Of a stretch of 29,248 bases of DNA, positions 1 through 6,498 are shown piece by piece. The stretch is from CAYQAJ01 sp964415245. GTDB taxonomy: Bacteria; Planctomycetota; Planctomycetia; Pirellulales; Pirellulaceae. Location: assembly GCA_964415245.1 (NCBI GenBank), contig CAYQAJ010000032.1, forward strand, positions 1 to 29,248, read 5' to 3'. Position 1 is the stretch's first letter. Each line of letters opens with the position of its first letter. The notes beneath the pieces are model-generated. The model searched no databases, was not told the origin of the DNA, and saw only the letters and a list, made by a program, of their open reading frames with translations. Made by a program: the position numbers and the translations under genes.

Positions 1-1
1 C

Positions 2-424
2 CAGATCAGCAACCAGATCACCCTGGGGCGAAGCGAGCAGGATCTACTGAAGCAGGTGGGTGAGGTGGTCCCCGTGCTCATCGACTACGAGCGCCGGGCC
101 CGCGAGTTCCTCTACCGCGAGAGCCAGAAGGACCTGCACGACCGCGTCAGCCGCGCGTACGGCATCCTGTGCACCGCCCAGACGATCAGCAGCGAAGAGA
201 CGATGCACCTGCTCTCCAGCGTGCGGATGGGCATCAATCTCGGGCTGATTCACGATCTGGAGATACCCACCGTCAACAAGCTCTTCATTCACACGCAGCC
301 GGCCCACTTGCAAAAGTTGCGCGGCATCGAGCTCGATACCGCCGACCGCAACGTCGAGCGGGCGCATTACCTGCAGCGGCACCTCATCAAGCGTTCCGGC
401 GACGGCGAGAGCGAGAAGAACTAG
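2..424 (+). CDS. mcsB: Protein-arginine kinase McsB, C-terminal part (5' end outside window)
   Basis: This is the last 140 residues of a bacterial ATP:guanido phosphotransferase-fold protein of the McsB type, which phosphorylates arginine side chains of proteins and marks them for ClpCP in bacteria that have it. The frame is open from base 2 to a TAG at 422-424. The diagnostic stretch is RAYGILCTAQTISSEE followed by LLSSVRMGINLG, matching the conserved end of the kinase C-terminal catalytic domain, where McsB proteins have G-x-L-x-x-A-x-x-I-S-S-x-E and then a leucine-rich LLSxxRxG segment. The family is usually about 350 residues, so more than half, including most of the ATP-binding part, lies upstream of the window. 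The charged tail (GDGESEKN) is ordinary. It converges on coaD with 6 bases between the stop codons. No neighbouring mcsA or clpC is visible. The family call is firm; the true length cannot be seen. Confidence 0.9.
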   Translation, partial: QISNQITLGRSEQDLLKQVGEVVPVLIDYERRAREFLYRESQKDLHDRVSRAYGILCTAQTISSEETMHLLSSVRMGINLGLIHDLEIPTVNKLFIHTQPAHLQKLRGIELDTADRNVERAHYLQRHLIKRSGDGESEKN

Positions 425-430
425 ACCGCG

Positions 431-937
431 CTAGGTCGCCGCTGCCAGTTTCTTGCGCAGCGTGGGAATAATCTCCCGCGGGACGAATTGCTTCAGCATC
501 TCGTCGGTGGCCAGGGGAGTGATCTGCTTCAATAGCGTACTGGAAATGTGCGCGAACTCCTCGTCGGCCATGAGAAACACCGTCTCGATGTCGGGATCGA
601 GATGGCGGTTGGCCATCATCATGGTGAATTCGGCGGCGATGTCGGTCAGCGGCCGCACGCCCCGGATCATCACCCGCGCGCCGCACTCCCGCACAAACTC
701 CACGGCCAGACCCGAGAAGGTGCGCACTTCTACCTTGGGATACGAGCTGGTGACAGTGCGAACCAGATCAACGCGCTCGTCGAGCGAGAAGAGCGACGGC
801 TTCTCGACGTTCACGCCGATGCCCACGATCAGCCGATCGACGAGGCGACAGCTTCGCTCGATGACGTTCACGTGGCCCAGCGTGGGCGGGTCGAACGAGC
901 CGGTGTAAACGGCCACGCGAGAGTCGCTTCGGCTCAT
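431..937 (-). CDS. coaD: Phosphopantetheine adenylyltransferase
   Basis: CoaD transfers AMP from ATP to 4'-phosphopantetheine to give dephospho-CoA, the penultimate step of coenzyme A synthesis, in the cytoplasm. The 168-residue product matches the usual 160-165. It shows the nucleotidyltransferase start YTGSFDP at 11-17, the T-x-G-H motif TLGH at 19-22, the substrate-binding RGVRPLTDIAAE at 92-103, and the ISST(L) motif near 131. The frame stays open to 1015, but the extra 26 residues read through a heptamer repeat and lack homology-like sequence, so the ATG at 937, a few residues before the beta-strand leading into TGSFDP, is preferred. It ends 6 bases from the mcsB stop (tail to tail). Its leader carries the 7-bp repeat array at 966-1028. 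Nothing unusual in the active site. Confidence 0.95.
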   Translation of the reverse strand: MSRSDSRVAVYTGSFDPPTLGHVNVIERSCRLVDRLIVGIGVNVEKPSLFSLDERVDLVRTVTSSYPKVEVRTFSGLAVEFVRECGARVMIRGVRPLTDIAAEFTMMMANRHLDPDIETVFLMADEEFAHISSTLLKQITPLATDEMLKQFVPREIIPTLRKKLAAAT

Positions 938-965
938 GACGCGCTTTCCCACGGCGAATTCCTGC

Positions 966-1028
966 TCAGTTTTCCGCTCTCGTCCCTTCTCCGACTGAAA
1001 ACTGAACACTGACAACTGAAAACTAACG
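966..1028. repeat. Degenerate 7-bp tandem array (nine phased heptamers)
   Basis: Nine consecutive heptamers can be read without a phase break: TCAGTTT, TCCGCTC, TCGTCCC, TTCTCCG, then ACTGAAA, ACTGAAC, ACTGACA, ACTGAAA, ACTAACG. The first two units are the reverse-complement type of the later ones, so the array is roughly palindromic about 980-993. It lies in the leader of coaD, 28 bases upstream of its start and 73 bases from the end of the next minus-strand gene. Related units occur at four other loci in this window. Confidence 0.75.
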
Positions 1029-1101
1029 GGCAGTATCGCAAAGCGGCGCGGCGTTGGGTAGCCGCCGATTGTCTCAAGTAACGTCCGTCCGCACAGATGC
1101 C

Positions 1102-1938
1102 CTACGTCGATTCGTCGCCCGGGCGCTGCTCCCTCGTGCCTCCGTTAGACAAGCCCTCGTCGGCCGATTGATCGCCGAGCGGATCTTGGCCTTCCATCGC
1201 GCCCACAGCGGGCGGCAAGAAGGCGGAAGGACCGCACTCGGCGCTGCGGTCGGGGCCATCGTCCCACGCCTCGGCCGACACCACACCGCTACCGTCGTCG
1301 GCCTCCGCCTCACCGAACACCGCAAAGGACGATATAGCGCCGGTGTACGACGAAGGAGCGGGATAGGGCTGCGGAGGAAAAGGCGGCCGCAGTGCTTGCG
1401 GCCAGAAGGTCCAATGGATCTCGTCGTAGGAACAGCCGCGCTCGCCCATCTCGAATGCGGTCCGCGTCTCTCGATTGCGGCACACGATTAGACCGTACAC
1501 GAACAGCGCAATAGCAGTTGGCGCCAAGTAGAGCGAAACGATCGACAGCAGCCCTAATGAGATGGCGAAGATTCCCATTCCCCGCTGCTGAAACTGAAAG
1601 TTCCGCAGCGCGGCGTAAATTCGCAACAGGCCGGTCACTAGCGGAGTTGCTGCCAATAGACCGTAGAACGTGGCAACAAGCCACAGTTGCTCGGTCTGCG
1701 GTGCACCGCGCGAGGGACTGGAGGTGGCGATAATCCACGCAAACGAGCCGCAGCCCATTCCGAATACACAGAACAGCGGCGCGGTCAGCATCTCCAGCCC
1801 ACCCTGCACCCACATGAGGATGCACAGAACCCGCACGTGTCCCACCATGCCCGGGTTGGGGAATTGTGGCAAGGGCGCAGTGCCGCCTGTCGATTCGATC
1901 GACTTGTTGGAGGTGTCTTGTGGCGACGTACCGCTCAT
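1102..1938 (-). CDS. Multi-pass membrane protein with acidic disordered C-terminus, function unknown
   Basis: I do not recognise a family. The product from the ATG at 1938 has 278 residues. After a short polar N-terminus (about 32 residues) there are four hydrophobic stretches: around VRVLCILMWVQGGLEMLTAP, the glycine/cysteine-rich CVFGMGCGSFAWIIA, LWLVATFYGLLAATPLVTGLL, and IFAISLGLLSIVSLYLAPTA running on into IALFVYGLIVC. A polar segment with an EIHWTFWP motif and a proline-rich run follow, and the last 60-70 residues are acidic and look unstructured. The arrangement resembles small DUF4064-like or Yip1-like membrane proteins but I cannot assign one. The frame is open to 2079, but those 47 additional codons lie in a palindromic repeat (2038-2121), so the downstream ATG is chosen. 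It is flanked by coaD and the aminotransferase on the same strand with long gaps, so an operon is not evident. Confidence 0.75.
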   Translation of the reverse strand: MSGTSPQDTSNKSIESTGGTAPLPQFPNPGMVGHVRVLCILMWVQGGLEMLTAPLFCVFGMGCGSFAWIIATSSPSRGAPQTEQLWLVATFYGLLAATPLVTGLLRIYAALRNFQFQQRGMGIFAISLGLLSIVSLYLAPTAIALFVYGLIVCRNRETRTAFEMGERGCSYDEIHWTFWPQALRPPFPPQPYPAPSSYTGAISSFAVFGEAEADDGSGVVSAEAWDDGPDRSAECGPSAFLPPAVGAMEGQDPLGDQSADEGLSNGGTREQRPGDEST

Positions 1939-2037
1939 GACTTTGCTGCTCGGACGGTGGTACTGCCCGCGGGAAGGCTGCTTCGCGCTCCGCTTCGCGT
2001 CGCGGCTAACCGACCGAATTGCGTCGCGTCCTCGCAA

Positions 2038-2121
2038 GTAGGTCCGGATTGCCGAGCCGGACCTGCGGCGCTTCACCACATTGCGCCGCGATCAGGTCCC
2101 GCCCGGCAGACGGGACCTACT
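2038..2121. repeat. REP/BIME-like composite palindrome, copy A
   Basis: Three hairpins sit in a row. Hairpin 1 has arms AGGTCCGG (2040-2047) and CCGGACCT (2057-2064) with a 9-nt loop. A central hairpin has arms GCGGCGC (2065-2071) and GCGCCGC (2083-2089). Hairpin 3 has arms AGGTCCCG (2094-2101) and CGGGACCT (2111-2118), again with a 9-nt loop. Hairpin 3 read on the minus strand is a variant of hairpin 1, including TGCCG in the loop, so the whole element is an inverted pair bounded by GTAGGTCC and GGACCTAC. A second copy is at 23933-24015. Confidence 0.8.
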
Positions 2122-2149
2122 TTCGAAACCTACTTTCTCGACGGTTCGA

Positions 2150-3316
2150 TCATACGTCGCGCACGGCTTCGATCAGGCGTGCCACGTCGTGCTGGTTGAC
2201 GTACGCGTGCGGACTTGCCCGCAAACGTCCGCCCCGCGCACTCAAAAGGACTCCGGCCTGGCGGCACCGCCAGCGCAGTTCTTTAGCTTCGCGGCCCGGA
2301 AGGGCAAATGCAACGATTCCCGAGCGATGCCGGCGATTGGAGGGCAAAAAGACATCGGCCCCTATTTGGCGGAGACTGTCGGCGACCAGCTCGGCCAAGT
2401 CGAGCACGCGGTCGGCGATGATCGTCAACGAGGAAGAGAGCCCGAAGCGAACCAGCATGTCGAGGCTCGCTCCCAGGCCGATGATGCCGGCCGTGTTGTA
2501 CGACCCGCCCTCGTAACGGGCCGCCTCCCGGCGGAGATCGAGGCGAATGAGCGAGAAGTCGTGCGAATGGACGACACTGTTCCAACCGACGTTCAAGGGG
2601 CGAAGCAAATCGAGATGCTCGCGGCGGACATAAAAAATGCCCGCCCCTTCCGGCCCCAATAGCCACTTGTGACCGTCGGCGGCCAGAAAGTCGACGGGCG
2701 TGCGCGCTACGTCGAGCGGAAAGACTCCCAGCCCTTGGATGGCGTCGAGGAATACCAAAATGCCGCGGCGGTGCGCCATCTCCACCAGGGCGTCGACGTC
2801 GATTCGCCATCCGCTGGCGTAGCCGACCCAACTCGCCGCGATGATTCGCGTTCGAGCATCGCACGCCTGGTCGATACGAGCCAGATCGACGGCTCCGTCG
2901 TCGACCGCGACGCGTCGCTCCTCGACGCCGCGCGAGGCAAGGTTCATCCACGGGTACAGGTTGGACGGGAACTCACCAGCCAACGTGACGACGTTGTCCC
3001 CCTCGCGCCAGGGAAAGCCTTCGGCCACGAAATTGATGCCCGCCGTCGTGTTGGCGACGAACGCCACTTCCTTCGGGTCGGCTCCGATCACCGCGGCCGC
3101 CGTGGCCCGAATCTGCTCGATGCGGCGCGACCACTCGGCCCCCTTGGCCCCCCCGTCCTCGGCCGCCTCCCGCAACCAAGCCAAGATCGCGTCCTGGGCC
3201 GGCCCGGAAATGGGGGCCACCGCCGCGTGGTCGAAGCAGGCCCACTCGCGTGCGGCCGGCATCAGGCCGCGCATTTCCTCCCAGCGTGGGTCAGCCGAAA
3301 GGTCGCGGCCCGGCAT
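2150..3316 (-). CDS. Class V aminotransferase / cysteine desulfurase-like PLP enzyme
   Basis: A 388-residue PLP-dependent enzyme of the fold-type I, class V family, which includes cysteine desulfurases, isopenicillin-N epimerase-like proteins and kynureninases. Visible landmarks are FVANTTAGIN (86-95, phosphate-binding region), the PLP-contacting aspartate in FLDAIQG (D191), and the Schiff-base lysine in DGHKWLLGPEG (K217), followed by GIFYVR. The cysteine-bearing loop expected of NifS/IscS near residue 330 is not evident, so a role in Fe-S sulfur delivery is not supported; SufS-like or epimerase-like activity remains possible, and the substrate cannot be told. The ATG at 3316 is preferred over that at 3373 because GGGAGG stands 7 bases before it. 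The 3' end abuts the palindromic repeat copy A. No partner genes for Fe-S assembly are nearby. Confidence 0.88.
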   Translation of the reverse strand: MPGRDLSADPRWEEMRGLMPAAREWACFDHAAVAPISGPAQDAILAWLREAAEDGGAKGAEWSRRIEQIRATAAAVIGADPKEVAFVANTTAGINFVAEGFPWREGDNVVTLAGEFPSNLYPWMNLASRGVEERRVAVDDGAVDLARIDQACDARTRIIAASWVGYASGWRIDVDALVEMAHRRGILVFLDAIQGLGVFPLDVARTPVDFLAADGHKWLLGPEGAGIFYVRREHLDLLRPLNVGWNSVVHSHDFSLIRLDLRREAARYEGGSYNTAGIIGLGASLDMLVRFGLSSSLTIIADRVLDLAELVADSLRQIGADVFLPSNRRHRSGIVAFALPGREAKELRWRCRQAGVLLSARGGRLRASPHAYVNQHDVARLIEAVRDV

Positions 3317-3617
3317 CGAGAGGCCTCCCTCAAGGAGCTTGGTACGGGAGAATTCGTGCTGCCCGGCCCCCAATTGCCCTCAGGGCGCAGGGCTCACATA
3401 AGGACCACTTTTGAGGTCCCCGGTCTACCCGCCCGACGCTGGCTGGGCCATATTGGCGGCGAAATCGCTGTAATCGGAACGGTGCGAAGACCATCCTCCG
3501 CCCCCTCACGGCGACGTGGCGGTCTGCGCGTGACAGTGAAATCGTATGAATTATACTAACGCGAATGTAGTCGAGGCATGGCACCGCGCGCTGATTGGCA
3601 CCATGAGGAAGTTTTGA
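3317..3617. other. Intergenic region between divergent genes
   Basis: About 300 bases between the aminotransferase (minus strand) and the 63-residue membrane protein (plus strand). It holds the ribosome-binding site of the aminotransferase, a weak imperfect hairpin GGACCAC/GAGGTCC near 3399-3416, and the candidate promoter at 3530-3557. I see no further open frame with coding character. Confidence 0.5.
3530..3557 (+). promoter_or_regulatory. Candidate sigma-70-type promoter
   Basis: GTGACA (3530-3535) and TATACT (3552-3557) are separated by 16 bases, close to the TTGACA/TATAAT consensus, in a locally AT-rich patch. It would start transcription about 55 bases before the small membrane protein at 3618. 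Seen by eye only. Confidence 0.5.
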
Positions 3618-3809
3618 ATGCCCAAGGCGTTATGTATCTCGGGGATGGTGATCGCCGCCCTGATCTTCATCATCTTTCTCACCGACCTGGTGCTGCCTGC
3701 ATCCTGGGCACCGTTCATGAAGGCCAGCCGCCTCATGGACATTGTGTTCATTCTTTGCGCCATCGGGCTGGGATATTTAAGCTGGGCAACCTGGAAAGAC
3801 CTTGATTAG
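3618..3809 (+). CDS. Small two-helix membrane protein, function unknown
   Basis: A 63-residue protein made almost entirely of two hydrophobic helices: roughly residues 5-28 (starting CISGMVIAALIFIIFLTDLVL) and 41-58 (IVFILCAIGLGYLSWATW), joined by a short loop with K and R and ending in KDLD. A GAGGAAG ribosome-binding site lies 6 bases before the ATG and a good promoter is further upstream, so I consider it a real gene despite its size. No catalytic or metal-binding residues stand out. Similar tiny hydrophobic proteins of unknown role are common in planctomycete genomes, but I cannot name a family. It converges on the deacetylase-like gene with a repeat array between. Confidence 0.7.
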   Translation: MPKALCISGMVIAALIFIIFLTDLVLPASWAPFMKASRLMDIVFILCAIGLGYLSWATWKDLD

Positions 3810-3843
3810 CGCCGGCATTACCTGGAATTCGGGCCGTTGCAGG

Positions 3844-3878
3844 GACAATGCCGAATGACGAAGCCCGAATGACGAAAC
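3844..3878. repeat. Degenerate 7-bp tandem array
   Basis: Five phased heptamers: GACAATG, CCGAATG, ACGAAGC, CCGAATG, ACGAAAC. The 12-mer CCGAATGACGAA occurs twice, exactly 14 bases (two units) apart, at 3851 and 3865. On the other strand the units read TTCGTCA, TTCGGGC, TTCGTCA, TTCGGCA. It lies between the convergent ends of two genes. Confidence 0.65.
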
Positions 3879-3948
3879 GACGCAGCGGTGAGCCAGGCGA
3901 ATCGCCCGGCCGACGGAGATCGCGAACCAGCCTACTAGACCGCAGCGA

Positions 3949-4734
3949 TCAGGCGGCGCGAAGAATCGAATGGGCCGGAGCGGATTTCGGCCGGTGAGCC
4001 AGCGAGCGGCCCAACTGACCGAGCGTCGTGATTGCGAGCACTCCGCGGTCGCGGAGCCGCGCCGCCAGGCGCAACGTTCGCTCGATCGGCGATAGGCCGC
4101 GCCTACCGGCAACAACCAGGCTTGGCCCGTCGATCAGCGCTTGCACGACCGAGCCGTTCACGATGGCTTTCTGTATCGCGCGTCGAGCCAATTGTCCGCC
4201 GCTTGCGCGCAGCCATGATCCTGAATTGGTGAGCGTCGCGGTAACCGGCAATTGCCACAGCCCGAATCGAACGTATTGCGGGCGTTGCACGGCGGAAGGC
4301 GTGGAATCGCCTACGACGGTGCTCAGCACGGACAGCCCGTGCTTGATCGCCAGATCGAGTTCGAGCTCTTGTTCGAGTGCCGCTGAGCGCAGTGCCAGTG
4401 TGTCGATCGCGATGTCGGCCGCGCGGCCCCCTTCGACACGTCGGGCTAATTCCCGCGCAAATCGAGCTCGGCCGGCGCCGCGACCGACCCAGGTGGGATC
4501 ACCCAGTACGGCGATTTCGTGTTGGGAACTGGCGCCCTGCACAACGTCGGTTGCGGCGCTTCGCGCGGGGTCCGCCACGGCCCAGGTTGCGGGGATCCGG
4601 TATCGGCCCAAAAGTGCGACGAGTTGGGCCGTGACGGAGTCGAGCCGCGTCGCGTCGGCGCGGTGGCGCTGAGGAATCCCCCATTCGAGATCGATGGCGA
4701 CGACCAAAGTAGCTCGGTTCGTGCTCTGGCTCAT
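3949..4734 (-). CDS. Divergent polysaccharide deacetylase-like protein
   Basis: A 261-residue protein resembling the NodB/polysaccharide-deacetylase (carbohydrate esterase 4) barrel: a first strand LVVAIDLEWG where active enzymes have TFDDG, then the IPATWAV segment (family: x-P-A-T-F-F), then QHEIAVLGDPTWVG in place of the G-H-E-I-x-x-H-x-x-x-H metal-binding segment. The first aspartate and one histidine are present, but the second histidine of the H-x-x-x-H pair is not, so metal-dependent deacetylation as in NodB is doubtful; it may bind a glycan or act differently. No signal peptide is seen, so the protein is probably cytoplasmic. The ATG at 4734 places the first barrel strand near the N-terminus; an in-frame ATG at 4773 would add 13 residues, and neither has a good ribosome-binding site. 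It stands alone on the minus strand. Family assignment is by motif resemblance only. Confidence 0.6.
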   Translation of the reverse strand: MSQSTNRATLVVAIDLEWGIPQRHRADATRLDSVTAQLVALLGRYRIPATWAVADPARSAATDVVQGASSQHEIAVLGDPTWVGRGAGRARFARELARRVEGGRAADIAIDTLALRSAALEQELELDLAIKHGLSVLSTVVGDSTPSAVQRPQYVRFGLWQLPVTATLTNSGSWLRASGGQLARRAIQKAIVNGSVVQALIDGPSLVVAGRRGLSPIERTLRLAARLRDRGVLAITTLGQLGRSLAHRPKSAPAHSILRAA

Positions 4735-4968
4735 GGGCGGCAAATCTCTCTGCGTCGTAGGCATCCTGGGCATGTTGGTGGCAACAAAAACGGGTCGCGG
4801 CGCGCTATCGGTAGCATCGGCATCGGCGGAGCTTCAACTGGCGTGAGCGATCCGAGGGGCCAAGTGAGACGTGTTGGGCAAACTGTGAGGCGCAGCCGGG
4901 CGAAGAGACGTCGGTTAGAATTACGGCACTCTCGACCTACGTTTACGGGCTCCGGGCCCGCGGCGTGA

Positions 4969-4996
4969 AAGCGGAGAGCGGAGAGCGGAAAGCGCA
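4969..4996. repeat. Degenerate 7-bp tandem array
   Basis: Four phased heptamers: AAGCGGA, GAGCGGA, GAGCGGA, AAGCGCA. On the other strand they read TCCGCTT/TCCGCTC, the same unit as in the arrays at 966 and 16989. It lies 27 bases upstream of the xseB start. Confidence 0.7.
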
Positions 4997-5023
4997 AGAC
5001 AAGCCGAGAACGCAGCAAACCCC

Positions 5024-5407
5024 ATGACGGACGAGCCGACCGACAAGAGCGATGCATCCGCCGAAACGCCGCTCAGCTTCGAGCAGGCGCTTCAGAGGCT
5101 CGAGCAGATTGCGGCCGAGTTGGAGGAGGGCCAACTCGGGCTGAGCGACGCGCTCAGGCGCTACGATGAAGGTGTCCAGCGCCTCCGGCAGTGCTACGAG
5201 TTTCTGAATCAGGCCGAGCGAAAGATCGAGCTCCTTTCGGGCATCGACGCCGAAGGCAATCCGATTACCGCCCCTTTCGACGACTCCGCGCTTTCGACGG
5301 ACGACGCATCGGAGCACCGCAGTAAGCGTCGTTCGAGCCGAAAGTCGCCCAAGAGCAAGAAGCGTGCCTCGGAGGACGACGTAGACGCACCAGATAGCCT
5401 GTTTTAG
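5024..5407 (+). CDS. xseB: Exodeoxyribonuclease VII small subunit
   Basis: XseB joins XseA to form exonuclease VII, which degrades single-stranded DNA into oligonucleotides in the cytoplasm. The 127-residue product has the family core at about residues 16-75: SFEQALQRLEQIAAELEEGQ, then LGLSDALRRYDEGVQRLR, then CYEFLNQAERKIELL, with the helix-turn-helix hairpin spacing typical of XseB (usually 75-85 residues). Residues 76-127 are an additional lysine/serine-rich tail that looks disordered and is longer than usual. The ATG is 27 bases after a repeat array; no strong ribosome-binding site is seen. ispA follows after 150 bases and dxs after that, an order (xseB-ispA-dxs) known from proteobacteria and firmicutes. 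The large-subunit gene xseA is not in this window. Confidence 0.92.
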   Translation: MTDEPTDKSDASAETPLSFEQALQRLEQIAAELEEGQLGLSDALRRYDEGVQRLRQCYEFLNQAERKIELLSGIDAEGNPITAPFDDSALSTDDASEHRSKRRSSRKSPKSKKRASEDDVDAPDSLF

Positions 5408-5557
5408 AATGGATTCAGTTTCGCTGGCCGGCCCGGCCGGCGAATCCGGCAAGCGTGGGGAGCGCTGGCGTTGGAAAAGTGGTATAGGATAGGCACTTAC
5501 TCTGCCAACATACGGTGATCCGCCGTTTGGGAGGGTCGAGCCGAACTCGAATCGCCT

Positions 5558-6496
5558 ATGCACACGGTCGACACATCCTCGGAGGCTTTCTGGCGAGCCG
5601 CCGAGCCGATGCGAGACGAAGTCAACGCGGCACTCGACCGATACACGTCCTACGATAGCGGATGTCCTGCCGAACTCCGCGACGCCATCCGGCACAGCCT
5701 GCTCGCGCCCGGCAAGCGACTGCGGCCGCTGTTGGTGTTAATGGCAACGGAGGCATGCGGTTGTGATCGTAGCCGTGCGCTGCCGGCTGCCTGCGCCGTC
5801 GAGATGGTGCACACGTACTCGCTCATCCACGACGACCTGCCGGCAATGGACGACGACGACGTGCGCCGCGGTCGGCCGAGTTGCCACGCAGCGTTTGGCG
5901 AGGCTACGGCGATCCTGGCCGGCGATGCGCTGCTGGCCCAAGCGTTCGAGGTGTTGGCGCGTGATACGAGTCCGCCCGAGACGGCTGCCAAGTGCTGCGT
6001 GGAATTGGCGCGAGCCGCCGGGGCAACGCATCTGGTTGGCGGTCAGGCAGACGATTTGGCAGCGCAGTCGGTTGCGTCGGCACAGTCGGAGGGAACTACC
6101 AAGTCCGTCGGGAGTGAACTGGCACAACTCGAATCGATCCACCGCCGCAAGACGGGAGCACTGCTTAGTGCGTGCCTGAAGCTGGGTGGACTGGTGGCCG
6201 GCGGCGATGCCCGGCAGCTCGAAGCACTGGAAACCTTTGGCTGGCACCTGGGCCTGGCCTTTCAGATTATCGACGATCTGCTGGACCTCTCAGGCGACGA
6301 AACCGCGTTGGGAAAGCGAACGGGAAAAGACTCGCACCGGGGCAAGCTAACCTTTCCAGGGGTCCTCGGCCCTGAGGCAAGCACGCAGCGGGCACGGCAA
6401 CTGATCGAAGATGCCTGCCAAGCGCTGGCCCCTTTGAAGCCGCGGGCCGCCGCACTCGAAGGGCTGGCGCACTACGTACTCGAACGACATCGGTGA
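5558..6496 (+). CDS. ispA: Short-chain polyprenyl diphosphate synthase (farnesyl/geranylgeranyl)
   Basis: Condenses isopentenyl diphosphate with allylic diphosphates to make farnesyl (or geranylgeranyl) diphosphate in the cytoplasm, feeding quinones, undecaprenyl lipid carriers and, in planctomycetes, squalene. The 312 residues contain GKRLRP (52-57), the first aspartate-rich motif HDDLPAMDDDDVRRGRPS (91-108, in the DD-x4-D spacing of bacterial FPP synthases), the KTGALL segment (198-203), and the second motif QIIDDLLD (236-243) followed by GKDSHRGKLTFP (256-267). All catalytic aspartates and lysines are present. The residues just before the first motif (THTYS-like region, VEMVHTYSLIHDD) contain tyrosine/serine rather than a bulky double block, so chain length between C15 and C20 cannot be fixed. 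The stop codon overlaps the alternative GTG start of dxs (GTGA at 6493-6496), so the two genes are translationally linked. Confidence 0.93.
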   Translation: MHTVDTSSEAFWRAAEPMRDEVNAALDRYTSYDSGCPAELRDAIRHSLLAPGKRLRPLLVLMATEACGCDRSRALPAACAVEMVHTYSLIHDDLPAMDDDDVRRGRPSCHAAFGEATAILAGDALLAQAFEVLARDTSPPETAAKCCVELARAAGATHLVGGQADDLAAQSVASAQSEGTTKSVGSELAQLESIHRRKTGALLSACLKLGGLVAGGDARQLEALETFGWHLGLAFQIIDDLLDLSGDETALGKRTGKDSHRGKLTFPGVLGPEASTQRARQLIEDACQALAPLKPRAAALEGLAHYVLERHR

Positions 6497-6498
6497 AT

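Noticed and set aside
3399..3430. Third copy or relic of the GTAGGTCC palindrome
   Set aside because: Only GGACC/GGTCC with a different loop is seen; the TGCCG loop and second hairpin are missing.
5408..5557. Rho-independent terminator from the GCCGG/CCGGC palindrome after xseB
   Set aside because: The stem is short and no T-run follows; co-transcription with ispA is more likely.
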